From the NCBI RefSeq assembly GCF_014638915.1, contig NZ_BMFQ01000003.1:310001-374000 (forward strand): DNA of 64,000 nt, read 5' to 3'. This document shows positions 7,700 to 16,941 of this stretch, in pieces. The position numbers were made by a program, and so were the translations under genes. A model generated the notes under the pieces. The model had not been told where the DNA came from. It worked only from the letters and a program-made list of their open reading frames with translations, and did not search any database. Numbering within the stretch: position 1 is the stretch's first letter; each line of letters starts with the position of its first letter. Source of the stretch: Xanthomarina arctica (GTDB lineage Bacteria > Bacteroidota > Bacteroidia > Flavobacteriales > Flavobacteriaceae).

Positions 7700-9034
7700 C
7701 TACTTATTTAAATATTCAATCATCGCCCCTTCCTCCAACTTTTTACTAGCCAATCTCCAAGATTTAAACACCTGAAAAAGTACCAGAGGTAATAATAGCA
7801 AAGAAACAAAAACACCAAGGATTAACATAGGCTTGCTCTTTTTAAACTGATATGGCATGACAGAAATCGGAATGGTTCTTAATAAAGCCCATCGTGCAGC
7901 CGTATTGCCATAATAGGTTCTAAAATAGTATAAAACAGATGGAATGGGTCTTGGGGCAAACCATTTTTTAGTTCTAAAAGCATCCCACGACCCCATCTCT
8001 CGCAACCCTCCAGAATCTACTTTTAAATGCAAGCGTCCTGCATGAGGGTTCGAAACATTAAGATATCCTTTCAAATAGGCTCTTAAGCCAAATTCCCCAT
8101 CCCCCATGCGTTGCTTTTCAAATTGCCTATCAAATAAACCAATCGTTTTAAATACCTGTTTTTTTATCAATACATTCCCTGTATCCAATTGATCGCTGAT
8201 TCTAAAAAAACTGTAATTAGCCGGGACTTCTGCCCCCACCTTAGAGATAGATACCCCAGAAGATAGGTCTGCTTTAAAATAATCCAAACATTTTAAATGG
8301 TTTGAAATCCAATGCGTATCCACACGACTATCGTCATCAAATAACAAAAGATAGTCACCCTTAGCTTGTTTGATGGCATTATTTCTAGCCAACCATAAGG
8401 CTTTTTCTTCTTGGTAATGAACCTGTAAATCTAATTGAAAGGTTTTATAAAAATCTTCTTGAAAAGGCTCGGATTGATCTACCACAATCACCTCAAAGTT
8501 TTTATAGTCTTGTTTTTCTAAATCTTCAAGAACATCTTTTAAGTAGATATATCTATTTAAAGTTGGAATCACTACCGTAACTTTAGGGTTGCTTTCTAAT
8601 AGCTTCGACTGAAAACCTGCCCATTCCCTGTCTTGAATTGGAGATTGTAAATAATGACTTCGTTTTGTATCTCTTGTACAATAAAAAGCTTTCAGTTCAT
8701 GATATGGATTTTTAAAACTAATAAGTCTGAGAAGAAGGACATAGACCACCCAGGCTTGATGAAAATATTTACGTATAAAGAGGTATTCATCTTCAAGTGG
8801 CACCTTCACAAATTTTTGATAGGTTTTCGCGTTTCCAATATAGCCTTTTTGAACGGCCTGCCAAGATAGATCATAAGCCATTCCTTCCTCACTTCTATAG
8901 TGCTTATCAGGTTGCAATTGATTGATGATATCTATGGACAAATTTTCCACAATCGGATAAACGGAGGTACCATTCTCTTTTAATAAAGTGAAATAATGGG
9001 TTGGCTGCAAGTAATTTAGAAATTTAAAAGGCAT
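7700..9034 (-). CDS. Glycosyltransferase family 2 with membrane tail
   Basis: This protein has about 444 residues. I take the ATG at 9034; a TTG one codon upstream is possible. An N-terminal region of some 150 residues without a recognised domain precedes a GT2 (GT-A fold) domain starting VTVVIPTLNRYIYLKDV, with YLLLFDDDSRVD as the metal-binding DxD and GDGEFGLRAYLKG as the usual catalytic acid region. A hydrophobic segment near the C-terminus (LILGVFVSLLLLPLVLF) should anchor it in the inner membrane. It is probably an inverting transferase in cassette 1. Confidence 0.85.
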   Translation of the reverse strand: MPFKFLNYLQPTHYFTLLKENGTSVYPIVENLSIDIINQLQPDKHYRSEEGMAYDLSWQAVQKGYIGNAKTYQKFVKVPLEDEYLFIRKYFHQAWVVYVLLLRLISFKNPYHELKAFYCTRDTKRSHYLQSPIQDREWAGFQSKLLESNPKVTVVIPTLNRYIYLKDVLEDLEKQDYKNFEVIVVDQSEPFQEDFYKTFQLDLQVHYQEEKALWLARNNAIKQAKGDYLLLFDDDSRVDTHWISNHLKCLDYFKADLSSGVSISKVGAEVPANYSFFRISDQLDTGNVLIKKQVFKTIGLFDRQFEKQRMGDGEFGLRAYLKGYLNVSNPHAGRLHLKVDSGGLREMGSWDAFRTKKWFAPRPIPSVLYYFRTYYGNTAARWALLRTIPISVMPYQFKKSKPMLILGVFVSLLLLPLVLFQVFKSWRLASKKLEEGAMIEYLNK

Positions 9035-9075
9035 CAATAAAGTTTACTAGTGGAATGGTGCAAATTTATAATCTA

Positions 9076-10188
9076 TTAAGATGTTTCATGAGTATTCAAA
9101 ATAAGCCCTTTAATTTGTTTATAAATCACCTCTTTTTCAAAGGTCTCATCATACATTCTTTTAAAATAAGCAGCTGTTAAACCATTATTATTTAAATAGG
9201 GTTCTAATTTATCGATTAATTCTTGAATGGCCTCTGGATTAAAGCAAAAGTCTTCCAAAGGGAATGATTGAGTATCAAGAAAACTTAAAGCTCCAAACAT
9301 TTTAGACACAATTACAGGAGTCCCTAAGGCAATCGCTTCAATAAAAACCAAGCCAAAAGCTTCATGAAAACTTGGTAAAACTACCACATCCATGTTTTTA
9401 TAAAATGAAGACATCTCTTCTACATTCAACAGCCCCAAAAATACAACAGCATCTTCTAATTTTAAATCCCGCACCAATCTTTGCAATTCCTTTTTATAAG
9501 GCCCATCCCCAGCAATATATAACATAAGATGTTTTTTACTCGATTGCTTTAGTTCAGATAAAGCCTTAATAACTAACTCGTGATTTTTATCTTCTAGTAA
9601 ACGTCCGGGACAACCTATATTTAAAACCTCTAGATGGGGCGATACTTTTATGTCCTTCCCTGTAGAGATATACTTATTAATATTAGTCCAAAAAGGAACC
9701 CGTCTGGTTTTTTCTTTAGCTACTTTATAAACTTGATGCATTTCAGTTTCTAAACTTGTTGAATTGGTAAAAACCAAATCCGCCATTCTCAAATAAAGAG
9801 ATTTATTCCAAACTTTTAATTGACTAGGTTTGGTATGACCAAAGGCTGTATGAAACCATGCGATATTATGTTTCACCCCTAATAGCTTCCCAAACAGAAC
9901 GGCTGGATTAATATAACTAAAGTTTGAAATGATGACGTCGGGCTTCGATTGTTTAATCATCTTATAAATAGCTTTATAATTAGAAACGAAACCACGACGT
10001 TCCTCTCCATAAACTAATACCCCTTTTTGATTAAAAGATGCTTTCTCATGTTTTAAATAAAAATTATCAACCTCAAAACCATCGGTACAAAGTTTTTCAG
10101 ACAATTCTTGAAAAAATCCTGATAAGAGACTTTTATTATAACCGTAAAGTATCAAAATCTTCATATTTCTTTTGGCAGAAACAGTCAT
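9076..10188 (-). CDS. Glycosyltransferase family 4
   Basis: This 370-residue protein has GT4 features: FWTNINKYIS hinge, NIGCPGRLLEDKNHEL, MLYIAGDGPYKKELQRLV and FHEAFGLVFIEAIALGTPVI (EX7E). The start at 10188 follows the upstream stop codon directly; an internal ATG at 10164, giving the more typical N-terminus MKILILYGYNKS, is equally plausible. The N-terminal domain is acceptor-binding. Function beyond sugar transfer in repeat-unit assembly is not deducible. Confidence 0.9.
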   Translation of the reverse strand: MTVSAKRNMKILILYGYNKSLLSGFFQELSEKLCTDGFEVDNFYLKHEKASFNQKGVLVYGEERRGFVSNYKAIYKMIKQSKPDVIISNFSYINPAVLFGKLLGVKHNIAWFHTAFGHTKPSQLKVWNKSLYLRMADLVFTNSTSLETEMHQVYKVAKEKTRRVPFWTNINKYISTGKDIKVSPHLEVLNIGCPGRLLEDKNHELVIKALSELKQSSKKHLMLYIAGDGPYKKELQRLVRDLKLEDAVVFLGLLNVEEMSSFYKNMDVVVLPSFHEAFGLVFIEAIALGTPVIVSKMFGALSFLDTQSFPLEDFCFNPEAIQELIDKLEPYLNNNGLTAAYFKRMYDETFEKEVIYKQIKGLILNTHETS

Positions 10189-11268
10189 TTAAATCCTAAC
10201 ATTTAATAATTTTTCAAAAAACATAGTATCCCGATTTATAGCATGAGTAGTTTCATAACAATTTAGGAACCGGCTATAACCAGCATTAGCTAAATTATTC
10301 CTATAATTTACATCCATTAAAATTCTTTCTAATTGCCGAGCTAAAGCATCAAAATCACCCGTTTTAAAAAGTAATCCTGTCTCTTCATTCACAATAATTT
10401 CTTTAATTCCAGAATTATTTGCTCCAATAACACATGTTCCCACACTCATAGCTTCAATCACCGTAAAACCAAAGGCTTCAGAATTACTTGGAATAATAGT
10501 ACAATATGATTTTTTATAGGCCTCTAATACAGTTTCCTTGTTTTTTTCCCCTAAAAAAGAAACACGATCTATAAGGCCCAGTGATTTCGTTAAATCTATT
10601 AATTGATTTAAAAGAGGACCTTGTCCAATAATATCTAGTTGCAGATTAGGATACTTCTGTACTATTTGAGAGAATGCCTGTATTAAAACATCAATACCTT
10701 TACTGGAATGCAACCGTCCAACATATAACAAATTATTACTATCTAAATTTATTTTTTGTAAGCTATTCTTATAGTTTTTAACAGAATTAGGTAGCACAGT
10801 TATTTTACGTTCTGGAATTTTAAAAAAAAGAGCAACATCCTTTTTGGTCGCTTGAGAATTTGTAATAATGTCTGTTGCTAAACTATAAATAAGGGACTTT
10901 CTTATAACTTTATACTTTTTTTGAGCATATTGTGAACTTAATGTCCTGATCCAAGCGACTCTAATCTTCACCCGAAATAACCAACCTACAATTAAAAACA
11001 GATTAACAAAACCAAACATGGATATCATCATGTCTGGCTTATATAACCTAACCAGCTTAATTAGAAACCAAAAATCCTTCCAAGAAGTAGGTCGTTCTGA
11101 TGGCCAGTTTAAAACAGTTATATCCTTATTTAATTTAATTTTTGTTTCCCTAATTTTACCTGCAATAACAACAACCTTATTGGTCTCAGATAACTTATTA
11201 CTTAATGTAATAAAATAATCTGCCGTGGAAGTGGGCATAATATTATAAGAAATAAAACAGGTATTCAT
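10189..11268 (-). CDS. Glycosyltransferase family 4
   Basis: This 359-residue GT4 protein has VLPNSVKNYKNS, LLYVGRLHSSKGIDVLI, LDIIGQGPLLNQL and SNSEAFGFTVIEAMSVGTCV (EX7E). It directly abuts the downstream GT4 gene. The two resemble each other in layout and are probably successive transferases of one repeat unit. A gap of 183 AT-rich bases separates it from the upstream sulfotransferase gene, and I see no clear promoter in that gap. Confidence 0.9.
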   Translation of the reverse strand: MNTCFISYNIMPTSTADYFITLSNKLSETNKVVVIAGKIRETKIKLNKDITVLNWPSERPTSWKDFWFLIKLVRLYKPDMMISMFGFVNLFLIVGWLFRVKIRVAWIRTLSSQYAQKKYKVIRKSLIYSLATDIITNSQATKKDVALFFKIPERKITVLPNSVKNYKNSLQKINLDSNNLLYVGRLHSSKGIDVLIQAFSQIVQKYPNLQLDIIGQGPLLNQLIDLTKSLGLIDRVSFLGEKNKETVLEAYKKSYCTIIPSNSEAFGFTVIEAMSVGTCVIGANNSGIKEIIVNEETGLLFKTGDFDALARQLERILMDVNYRNNLANAGYSRFLNCYETTHAINRDTMFFEKLLNVRI

Positions 11269-11451
11269 TCAATCAATTTTAATTGCTAACTTAGTAAAGG
11301 TTTTCAATAAAGTTTTAATTTTTAAAAATTTAAACATGGAACAAAGTGCTCTTGTTATTTTCAAATATAATATTAATTAGCACTTTAAAGGATGATATTT
11401 TCAAGAATTAATCTAAGCAAACCATTACTTCTAAAAACCTATAATTTGAAT

Positions 11452-12102
11452 CTATTTATTCTTATAAATAAAACTCGTTAATTTAAAATAGTTTTTTCCT
11501 AATAGGCTATGCAACTGTTTTTTTAATGGCTTAGCATACTTAGTAAGAGTTCCTTTTTTTTTGTGATTTTCAGAATTAACCTTTGGGATTTTAGACGTCA
11601 TTCCAAACATATTTTTTGGAATCGTTTTCCCAAGAAAATCACAGATGCTTTTCCAATTTAAATGCTCCAAAGACATTTCTATAAAAGGTATCTGATTTGT
11701 TACCAAAAAGTTCAAAGCATCATCATAATATTTATCGTGATAGTCATAAAAAACGGCATCTGATTCCTGCTTAGAGAGTTTCATATATTTATAAGAGAGA
11801 TACTTTTTATTTTCGCCACCATAGCTCTCTTTAAAACTCTTTACCCAAGACTCTTTATTTCTCTTTAACAAAATCACTTTTACCTCTTTATTTTTTAAAA
11901 GAGAAGGATATTCAAAACACCAAGGATAATCTTGAAAGGCTTCATACCTCTCAAAAGTATTATTTAAGGCTATGATATCTTCTATATATGGATTAGGCCC
12001 CGTTACGCTAAACCCCAACACCCGTAACATAGTTGCCAAGGTAGAGGTGCCCGATTTTGGAAGCCCGAGAACAAATACTTTATTATTATTTATTGCTGAC
12101 AT
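11452..12102 (-). CDS. Sulfotransferase family protein (1)
   Basis: This 216-residue protein starts with a strand followed by GLPKSGTST at 13-21, the 5'-phosphosulfate loop that binds PAPS, and has KVILLKRNKESWVKSFKES, which matches the 3'-phosphate-binding R...S element. It should transfer sulfate from PAPS to a hydroxyl, probably on the glycan made here. It is short for the family but has both cofactor motifs. It sits 4 bp after the exostosin-like gene. Two further sulfotransferases are encoded at 25558 and 33273. Confidence 0.82.
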   Translation of the reverse strand: MSAINNNKVFVLGLPKSGTSTLATMLRVLGFSVTGPNPYIEDIIALNNTFERYEAFQDYPWCFEYPSLLKNKEVKVILLKRNKESWVKSFKESYGGENKKYLSYKYMKLSKQESDAVFYDYHDKYYDDALNFLVTNQIPFIEMSLEHLNWKSICDFLGKTIPKNMFGMTSKIPKVNSENHKKKGTLTKYAKPLKKQLHSLLGKNYFKLTSFIYKNK

Positions 12103-12106
12103 AGCA

Positions 12107-13162
12107 TTACACCTTTCCTTTTTGTGTGTTAAAGAAACCAGATAGCGTTAATTGATCCTCCCACAACGTCCTGTTTTTTTTAAACAAGGCTATTAAACTG
12201 TTTTGATCTAATTTTTGGTGAAAATCTAATAAGATTTTATCTATATCATGTCGGTCTTTATAATCTACCCAAACCACATGTTCTTTCCAATCTATCACAT
12301 CAGAGAGCGGCAAAAAGCCATCCGTATGTACATATAAGGGGATGCGTCCCATAATCAGAGTTTCATAAAAGCGTACTGAAAAATTGCCTGCCCCACGGAC
12401 ACATAAAACATACTGCGAGTCCAAAATATTGTTATAAAACTCAGTCGTGGTATTATGTGTTTCTTTATTTTCTTTTACGCCCGCTCGATATTGTCTGCGT
12501 TTAATAAAGCGACAATCAACAGATGTATTAGCTTCTAATTGCTTTAACAAAGAGGCTCGCAAATAACTGGTTGACAATACTTGTTGTGGTTCAGATGGAC
12601 TAAGTCCCATCTGGCTTCGTAAATTTCGTAACACTTGTTTGGTCATTTCTTTCAATGCCTCTAATTTCGATGCATTTGTTTGGCCACAAAACCCAACAAC
12701 GGGCTCCTTATTATAAGTGTTAATTAAAAAATCATCATGTAATTCCTTCTTCGTTAGATAGTCATGAATAAAAGAAGGGTATCCCTCATGTCCTGTTTGA
12801 TTGTTAGACAAATAGCCACCCTGCCTAAACACAATCACATTATTAAAGCTTTTCAATGTCACTCCAAAATCTCCAGAATTAAGAGACCACACCTTTTTTC
12901 CCGATTGTTTAGCCTCTTCTATAAGTTGATAAGCTAAATCGATTTGTTTTGTTTTCACATAATAATTCCAAGACATGGGTAAAACCACGACTTGGCAGGC
13001 GTCCATGGAGTCAACAATACTAAAATCAGCTTCGCTTACCCCATATACCGCTTTTCGTTGGGCATCTGTAAATCCTACACCTTTTATAAAAGGTTTTAAT
13101 AAAGGAAATACTTGACCTCGGTAAGCCTGGTTATAATGATTCCTAGGGTAAAATATTTTCAT
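12107..13162 (-). CDS. Exostosin-family glycosyltransferase
   Basis: This 351-residue protein has the exostosin (GT47-like) C-terminal signature: QYVLCVRGAGNFSVRFYETL, MGRIPLYVHTDGFLPL and a following WKEHVVWVDYKD. Family members are inverting glycosyltransferases; in animals they build heparan sulfate and in plants cell-wall glycans. There is no N-terminal membrane anchor, so the protein should be cytoplasmic. Its position next to a sulfotransferase gene recalls glycosaminoglycan chemistry, but that is only an analogy. The 224 bp upstream hold no gene. Confidence 0.8.
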   Translation of the reverse strand: MKIFYPRNHYNQAYRGQVFPLLKPFIKGVGFTDAQRKAVYGVSEADFSIVDSMDACQVVVLPMSWNYYVKTKQIDLAYQLIEEAKQSGKKVWSLNSGDFGVTLKSFNNVIVFRQGGYLSNNQTGHEGYPSFIHDYLTKKELHDDFLINTYNKEPVVGFCGQTNASKLEALKEMTKQVLRNLRSQMGLSPSEPQQVLSTSYLRASLLKQLEANTSVDCRFIKRRQYRAGVKENKETHNTTTEFYNNILDSQYVLCVRGAGNFSVRFYETLIMGRIPLYVHTDGFLPLSDVIDWKEHVVWVDYKDRHDIDKILLDFHQKLDQNSLIALFKKNRTLWEDQLTLSGFFNTQKGKV

Positions 13163-13385
13163 GTAATCTGAAAGGACTTAAATTATTGTCGTCGATTTCT
13201 TTTCTAATCAAAAGTAACGATTATTTATTTTAACTAGTGTACGTTCCTTTATACGAGTTTTAACAAACTCAAAATCCCTAACAAAAATAGTATAAATTGA
13301 TCTCTATTGTAGTTTTCAATGGTACTATAGCTCTAGTATCAAGATTATATAGCACTTCCTTAATCCCTAGCTACCTGTTAAGAAC

Positions 13386-14558
13386 TTAACGCGTGTAAAA
13401 TTCTTGAAACTTTTGTTTTTGTCGTTGCAAATTAAAATGATTTTTAACTCGTTCTTTAGCCTGCTTCGATATTTTTTCTTTTTCTACAAGGGTTAAATTA
13501 AAGTACGCTATAATTCGTTTAGCCATAGATTCTACTTCAAAAGGCTTAATTAACCAACCCGTTTTAGTATCTAAAATGTTTTCAGGTAGCCCCCCAACAT
13601 GAAATGCAATGGCAGGAATCCCTATAGCTTGGGCCTCTAAAACAGCATTACAAAAGCCTTCATTTAAACTAGTTTGCACATAAATATCTGAAGTTGTTAA
13701 ATAATTTAAAGTTTCTGCATGAGAACATGCTCCTGTTAGAATCACCTGATTTTCTAAATGATTCTCGTGAATTAAGTACAGATAGTGCTCCCACTCAAAA
13801 TCATGCCCAGAACCAATAAGTTGCCATTCAAAGGCTATATTCGCTTTCTTAAGATAGCTAGCCACTTCAATAATATAGTGAATCCCTTTCATCCAGTTAA
13901 ATCTTGCTATGGTTGTAATTTTAAAAACATTGGAGGTTCTATCCAAATGGATGCTAGGCAAAAATTCCATATTTACAGCAGGGGTGATAATTTGATAGGA
14001 ACTATTTTGAGGTAAGCCTAGCTTAAAAGCTTTTTCTAAAAGATAATTAGAAATAGATTGTACCTTATCTACTTGTCGCCACAATAAGGTATAACAGCCT
14101 GGGTGTTTTAACGGATACACATTAATATCAAAACCTCTTAAACTAACCGCCATTTTTACGTCGATAGCTTCTGCTACTAATTCTCTATCTATGGCTAAAG
14201 TGGCAAAGCCATAATGGAGCCAATCGCCTTTAAATTTTAAGAACTGAGAATTCAAATACACTTTTTCAAGAATCCGCTTGATTGAGGCTCCTTCTTTTTT
14301 CTCTAGTTTAACATAGGTCCAAACTGCTTTTAAATGCGGCAATAATAGAAATCCAACCCAACACATCTTAAGCACTTGAAACAAAAAAAACGGATCGACT
14401 TTTGGGCTTCTCACATGTTTACAAAGCATGTAAGTTTCTTGGCTAGGCCCCGTAAACAAAGTCACCGTATGCCCATTTTCTTGTAAGCCTTTTATTTTGG
14501 CATTAAAAAAAGTTTCAGAATATCCCGGAGGTTTAGATAGCACGAGTCCTATTTTCAT
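13386..14558 (-). CDS. Glycosyltransferase family 4 (WcaL/AmsK-like layout)
   Basis: This 390-residue GT4 protein has LRGFDINVYPLKHPG in the N-terminal domain, TITARFNWMKGIHYII as the donor-domain start, WQLIGSGHDFEW and SLNEGFCNAVLEAQAIGIPA as the EX7E motif. The HPG...L and RGFDI features are shared with colanic-acid type transferases such as WcaL/AmsK, so a galactosyl-type activity is conceivable but not shown. The gene overlaps the upstream SGNH-like gene by 4 bp. Confidence 0.88.
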   Translation of the reverse strand: MKIGLVLSKPPGYSETFFNAKIKGLQENGHTVTLFTGPSQETYMLCKHVRSPKVDPFFLFQVLKMCWVGFLLLPHLKAVWTYVKLEKKEGASIKRILEKVYLNSQFLKFKGDWLHYGFATLAIDRELVAEAIDVKMAVSLRGFDINVYPLKHPGCYTLLWRQVDKVQSISNYLLEKAFKLGLPQNSSYQIITPAVNMEFLPSIHLDRTSNVFKITTIARFNWMKGIHYIIEVASYLKKANIAFEWQLIGSGHDFEWEHYLYLIHENHLENQVILTGACSHAETLNYLTTSDIYVQTSLNEGFCNAVLEAQAIGIPAIAFHVGGLPENILDTKTGWLIKPFEVESMAKRIIAYFNLTLVEKEKISKQAKERVKNHFNLQRQKQKFQEFYTR

Positions 14559-15496
14559 TTTAATGTCTTATTTTTCCTAAACTTATCCATTTGAATCGCT
14601 AAATCTAATGAAAACTTTTTACCTGAATCTATGGTTAAATGATTTCCATCTGTGTAATCATAATCCAGATTGAGTGGCATCATGTTAATGTATGGTATTT
14701 CAGAGTCTTTTGCTAATTCATTCATTTTTTTATCAAAACCGGGTACCAACTCATTTTCTATTTCTAACATCTCTTTTATTACAGGTATTCGAACCAAATA
14801 CACCTCCCCATGTTCTTTAAATAGTGTTATTGTTTTTATTAAATAATCTAATCTGTATTCCGAAAACCCTGAATATTCTGGTATTTTTTTTCGGTAACTT
14901 TCAATTTTATTTTTAGTTCTGGATATTTTGGAAAACATATCAGACTCTATGGTGACTTCCAACCAACCATTGTCATGTACAAAGAATGTTTGATAAGCTC
15001 CTTTTCTATTTTTATTTCTAACAATAGCTTCATTTTTAGACTTAAAAGATTCTATAAGATATTCAATATTAGGATTCATATTTACAAAAACAGTTTTTGC
15101 AATATAGTTATCATCCTCAGGGTATTTATTATCATTCATACTACTGAATTCATATTCAGATAAAGTCCAAGGCGTTACTTCAATTATAAACACCCCTTTT
15201 TTATCTTTCCTATCGAGCTTATTCGCTATACTATTAAAATACGCTTTCCCATAAGGCGTCCCGATAATTGTAAACCCGTAATTATACATATTATTTGAAC
15301 CATAAACTGAATCAATCATATCAGGATGTATCCCTTGGCTTGCTCTCGAAGACCCCACAATCAATGAGGCCTGTTTTGGCGAGGACAGTTTTTTATAATA
15401 GGCATCAGTGGTACCGTCTGCCATACTAAACACCATAAAAAAGCTAGCTAAGAGCAGTAATAAAAATAGGACGGTATGTAATAAAAATCGCTTCAT
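14555..15496 (-). CDS. SGNH-like partner of MBOAT O-acyltransferase
   Basis: This 313-residue protein has one N-terminal membrane anchor (about 4-24, rich in Leu and Phe) and an extracytoplasmic domain. IVGSSRASQGIHP at 46-58 looks like the SGNH block with the nucleophile Ser, and TDGNHLTID, with Asp283 and His286, looks like the catalytic Asp-x-x-His block. This fits DltD/AlgJ/AlgX-like proteins that pass an acyl group from an MBOAT protein to a polymer. It overlaps the MBOAT stop by one base (TAATG), which supports a working pair. Confidence 0.75.
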   Translation of the reverse strand: MKRFLLHTVLFLLLLLASFFMVFSMADGTTDAYYKKLSSPKQASLIVGSSRASQGIHPDMIDSVYGSNNMYNYGFTIIGTPYGKAYFNSIANKLDRKDKKGVFIIEVTPWTLSEYEFSSMNDNKYPEDDNYIAKTVFVNMNPNIEYLIESFKSKNEAIVRNKNRKGAYQTFFVHDNGWLEVTIESDMFSKISRTKNKIESYRKKIPEYSGFSEYRLDYLIKTITLFKEHGEVYLVRIPVIKEMLEIENELVPGFDKKMNELAKDSEIPYINMMPLNLDYDYTDGNHLTIDSGKKFSLDLAIQMDKFRKNKTLK

Positions 15497-16932
15497 TAAA
15501 ATTGAAAGTAAATAAACTCTTGGGTTTTACCACCGTATAAAAAGATAAGCATAACTAACACATAATATATAAATAATCGAATTGGTTTTGGGTATTTAAA
15601 CCATAAACGTTCTATAGCAAACACATATGTTCTGCCAGCCCATTCAATCGCGATAAAAATAATCAAAAAGAGGAGTAAACTTGTAGGTCTTATTTGAGGA
15701 ATTGTAAATAGGGACATGTTGAACATTCTTGAAAGAAAATCAAGAGCCATAGATACATTCTCTGCTCTAAAAAACACCCAAGCAATAACCGTTAATCCAA
15801 AAGTCACCCCCATTTGCAAGAACTCTTTAACACTAGGCAACATGCTGTTTTCAGCGACTACATTTGTATTAATTTTATTCTTCCCTCTTAATAATAAAGG
15901 TAAAAAGTACATGGCATTTAAAGCACCCCAAATAATAAAAGTCCAATTGGCTCCATGCCAAAAACCACTCACTATAAAAATGATAAACACATTCCTTATC
16001 TGATTCCCTTTAGAACCTCTTGAGCCACCTAATGGAATATAAACATAATCTCGAAACCAAGTAGATAAGGAGATATGCCAACGCCTCCAGAATTCAGCAA
16101 TATCTCTAGAAAAATAAGGAGTTGCAAAGTTCTGTTTTAAATCAAAACCAAAAAGACGAGACGTTCCGATGGCAATATCTGAATACCCTGAGAAATCTCC
16201 GTAAATCTGAAAGGCAAAAAAGACAGCCCCTAATGCTAAGGTGCTTCCTGAATAGCTTTCATAGCCATCAAAAATAGTATTAGCAAAATTTGCACAGTTA
16301 TCGGCTATAACCACTTTTTTAAACAAACCCCAAAGAATTTGTCTTAAACCATCAACAGCTTTGTTGTAATTGAATTGCCTCTTAACATAAAATTGAGGCA
16401 ATAAATGGGAAGCACGTTCTATGGGTCCTGCAACTAATTGCGGAAAAAAACTTACAAAGGCTGCAAAAGATATAAAATCCTTTGTGGGCTCTAGTTGTTT
16501 TTTATACACATCAATGGTATAACTTAAAGTTTGAAAGGTGTAAAAACTAATCCCAACGGGCAAAATAATATTTAAGGTATTGGGTTGTATATCTTGACCA
16601 AAAAAGGAAAAAGCCTTAACAAAGTTGTCTATAAAAAAATTATAGTATTTAAAAAAGCCAAGAAAACCCAGATTGACAATAATACTAATCCAAAGTAGCA
16701 CTTTACGTTTCCTTGAATTCTGTTGTTTAGATAATGCCAAGCCTATAGCATAGTCTACAAGCGTACTAAAAAGTATTAAGGACAAAAAACGCCAATCCCA
16801 CCAGCCATAAAACACATAGCTAGCAACAACAACTAAAGCATTTTGATATTTTAACTGCTTATTTAAAACAAACCAATAGAGTATAAATACTATGGGAAGA
16901 AAAATTGCAAAGTCTAGTGAATTAAAAAGCAT
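15496..16932 (-). CDS. MBOAT family O-acyltransferase (AlgI-like)
   Basis: This 478-residue polytopic membrane protein has the AlgI pattern: an N-terminal LDFAIFLPIVFILYW helix, YGWWDWRFL, SFFPQLVAGPIERA, the FWRRWHISLSTWFRDYVYIP block (His286) and SGFWHGANW with the invariant His326. It should move acyl (often acetyl) groups across the inner membrane for O-acylation of the polysaccharide, handing over to the SGNH-like protein encoded next. Length and motifs are complete. The acyl group itself is not determined. Confidence 0.93.
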   Translation of the reverse strand: MLFNSLDFAIFLPIVFILYWFVLNKQLKYQNALVVVASYVFYGWWDWRFLSLILFSTLVDYAIGLALSKQQNSRKRKVLLWISIIVNLGFLGFFKYYNFFIDNFVKAFSFFGQDIQPNTLNIILPVGISFYTFQTLSYTIDVYKKQLEPTKDFISFAAFVSFFPQLVAGPIERASHLLPQFYVKRQFNYNKAVDGLRQILWGLFKKVVIADNCANFANTIFDGYESYSGSTLALGAVFFAFQIYGDFSGYSDIAIGTSRLFGFDLKQNFATPYFSRDIAEFWRRWHISLSTWFRDYVYIPLGGSRGSKGNQIRNVFIIFIVSGFWHGANWTFIIWGALNAMYFLPLLLRGKNKINTNVVAENSMLPSVKEFLQMGVTFGLTVIAWVFFRAENVSMALDFLSRMFNMSLFTIPQIRPTSLLLFLIIFIAIEWAGRTYVFAIERLWFKYPKPIRLFIYYVLVMLIFLYGGKTQEFIYFQF

Positions 16933-16941
16933 ACAAATTGG

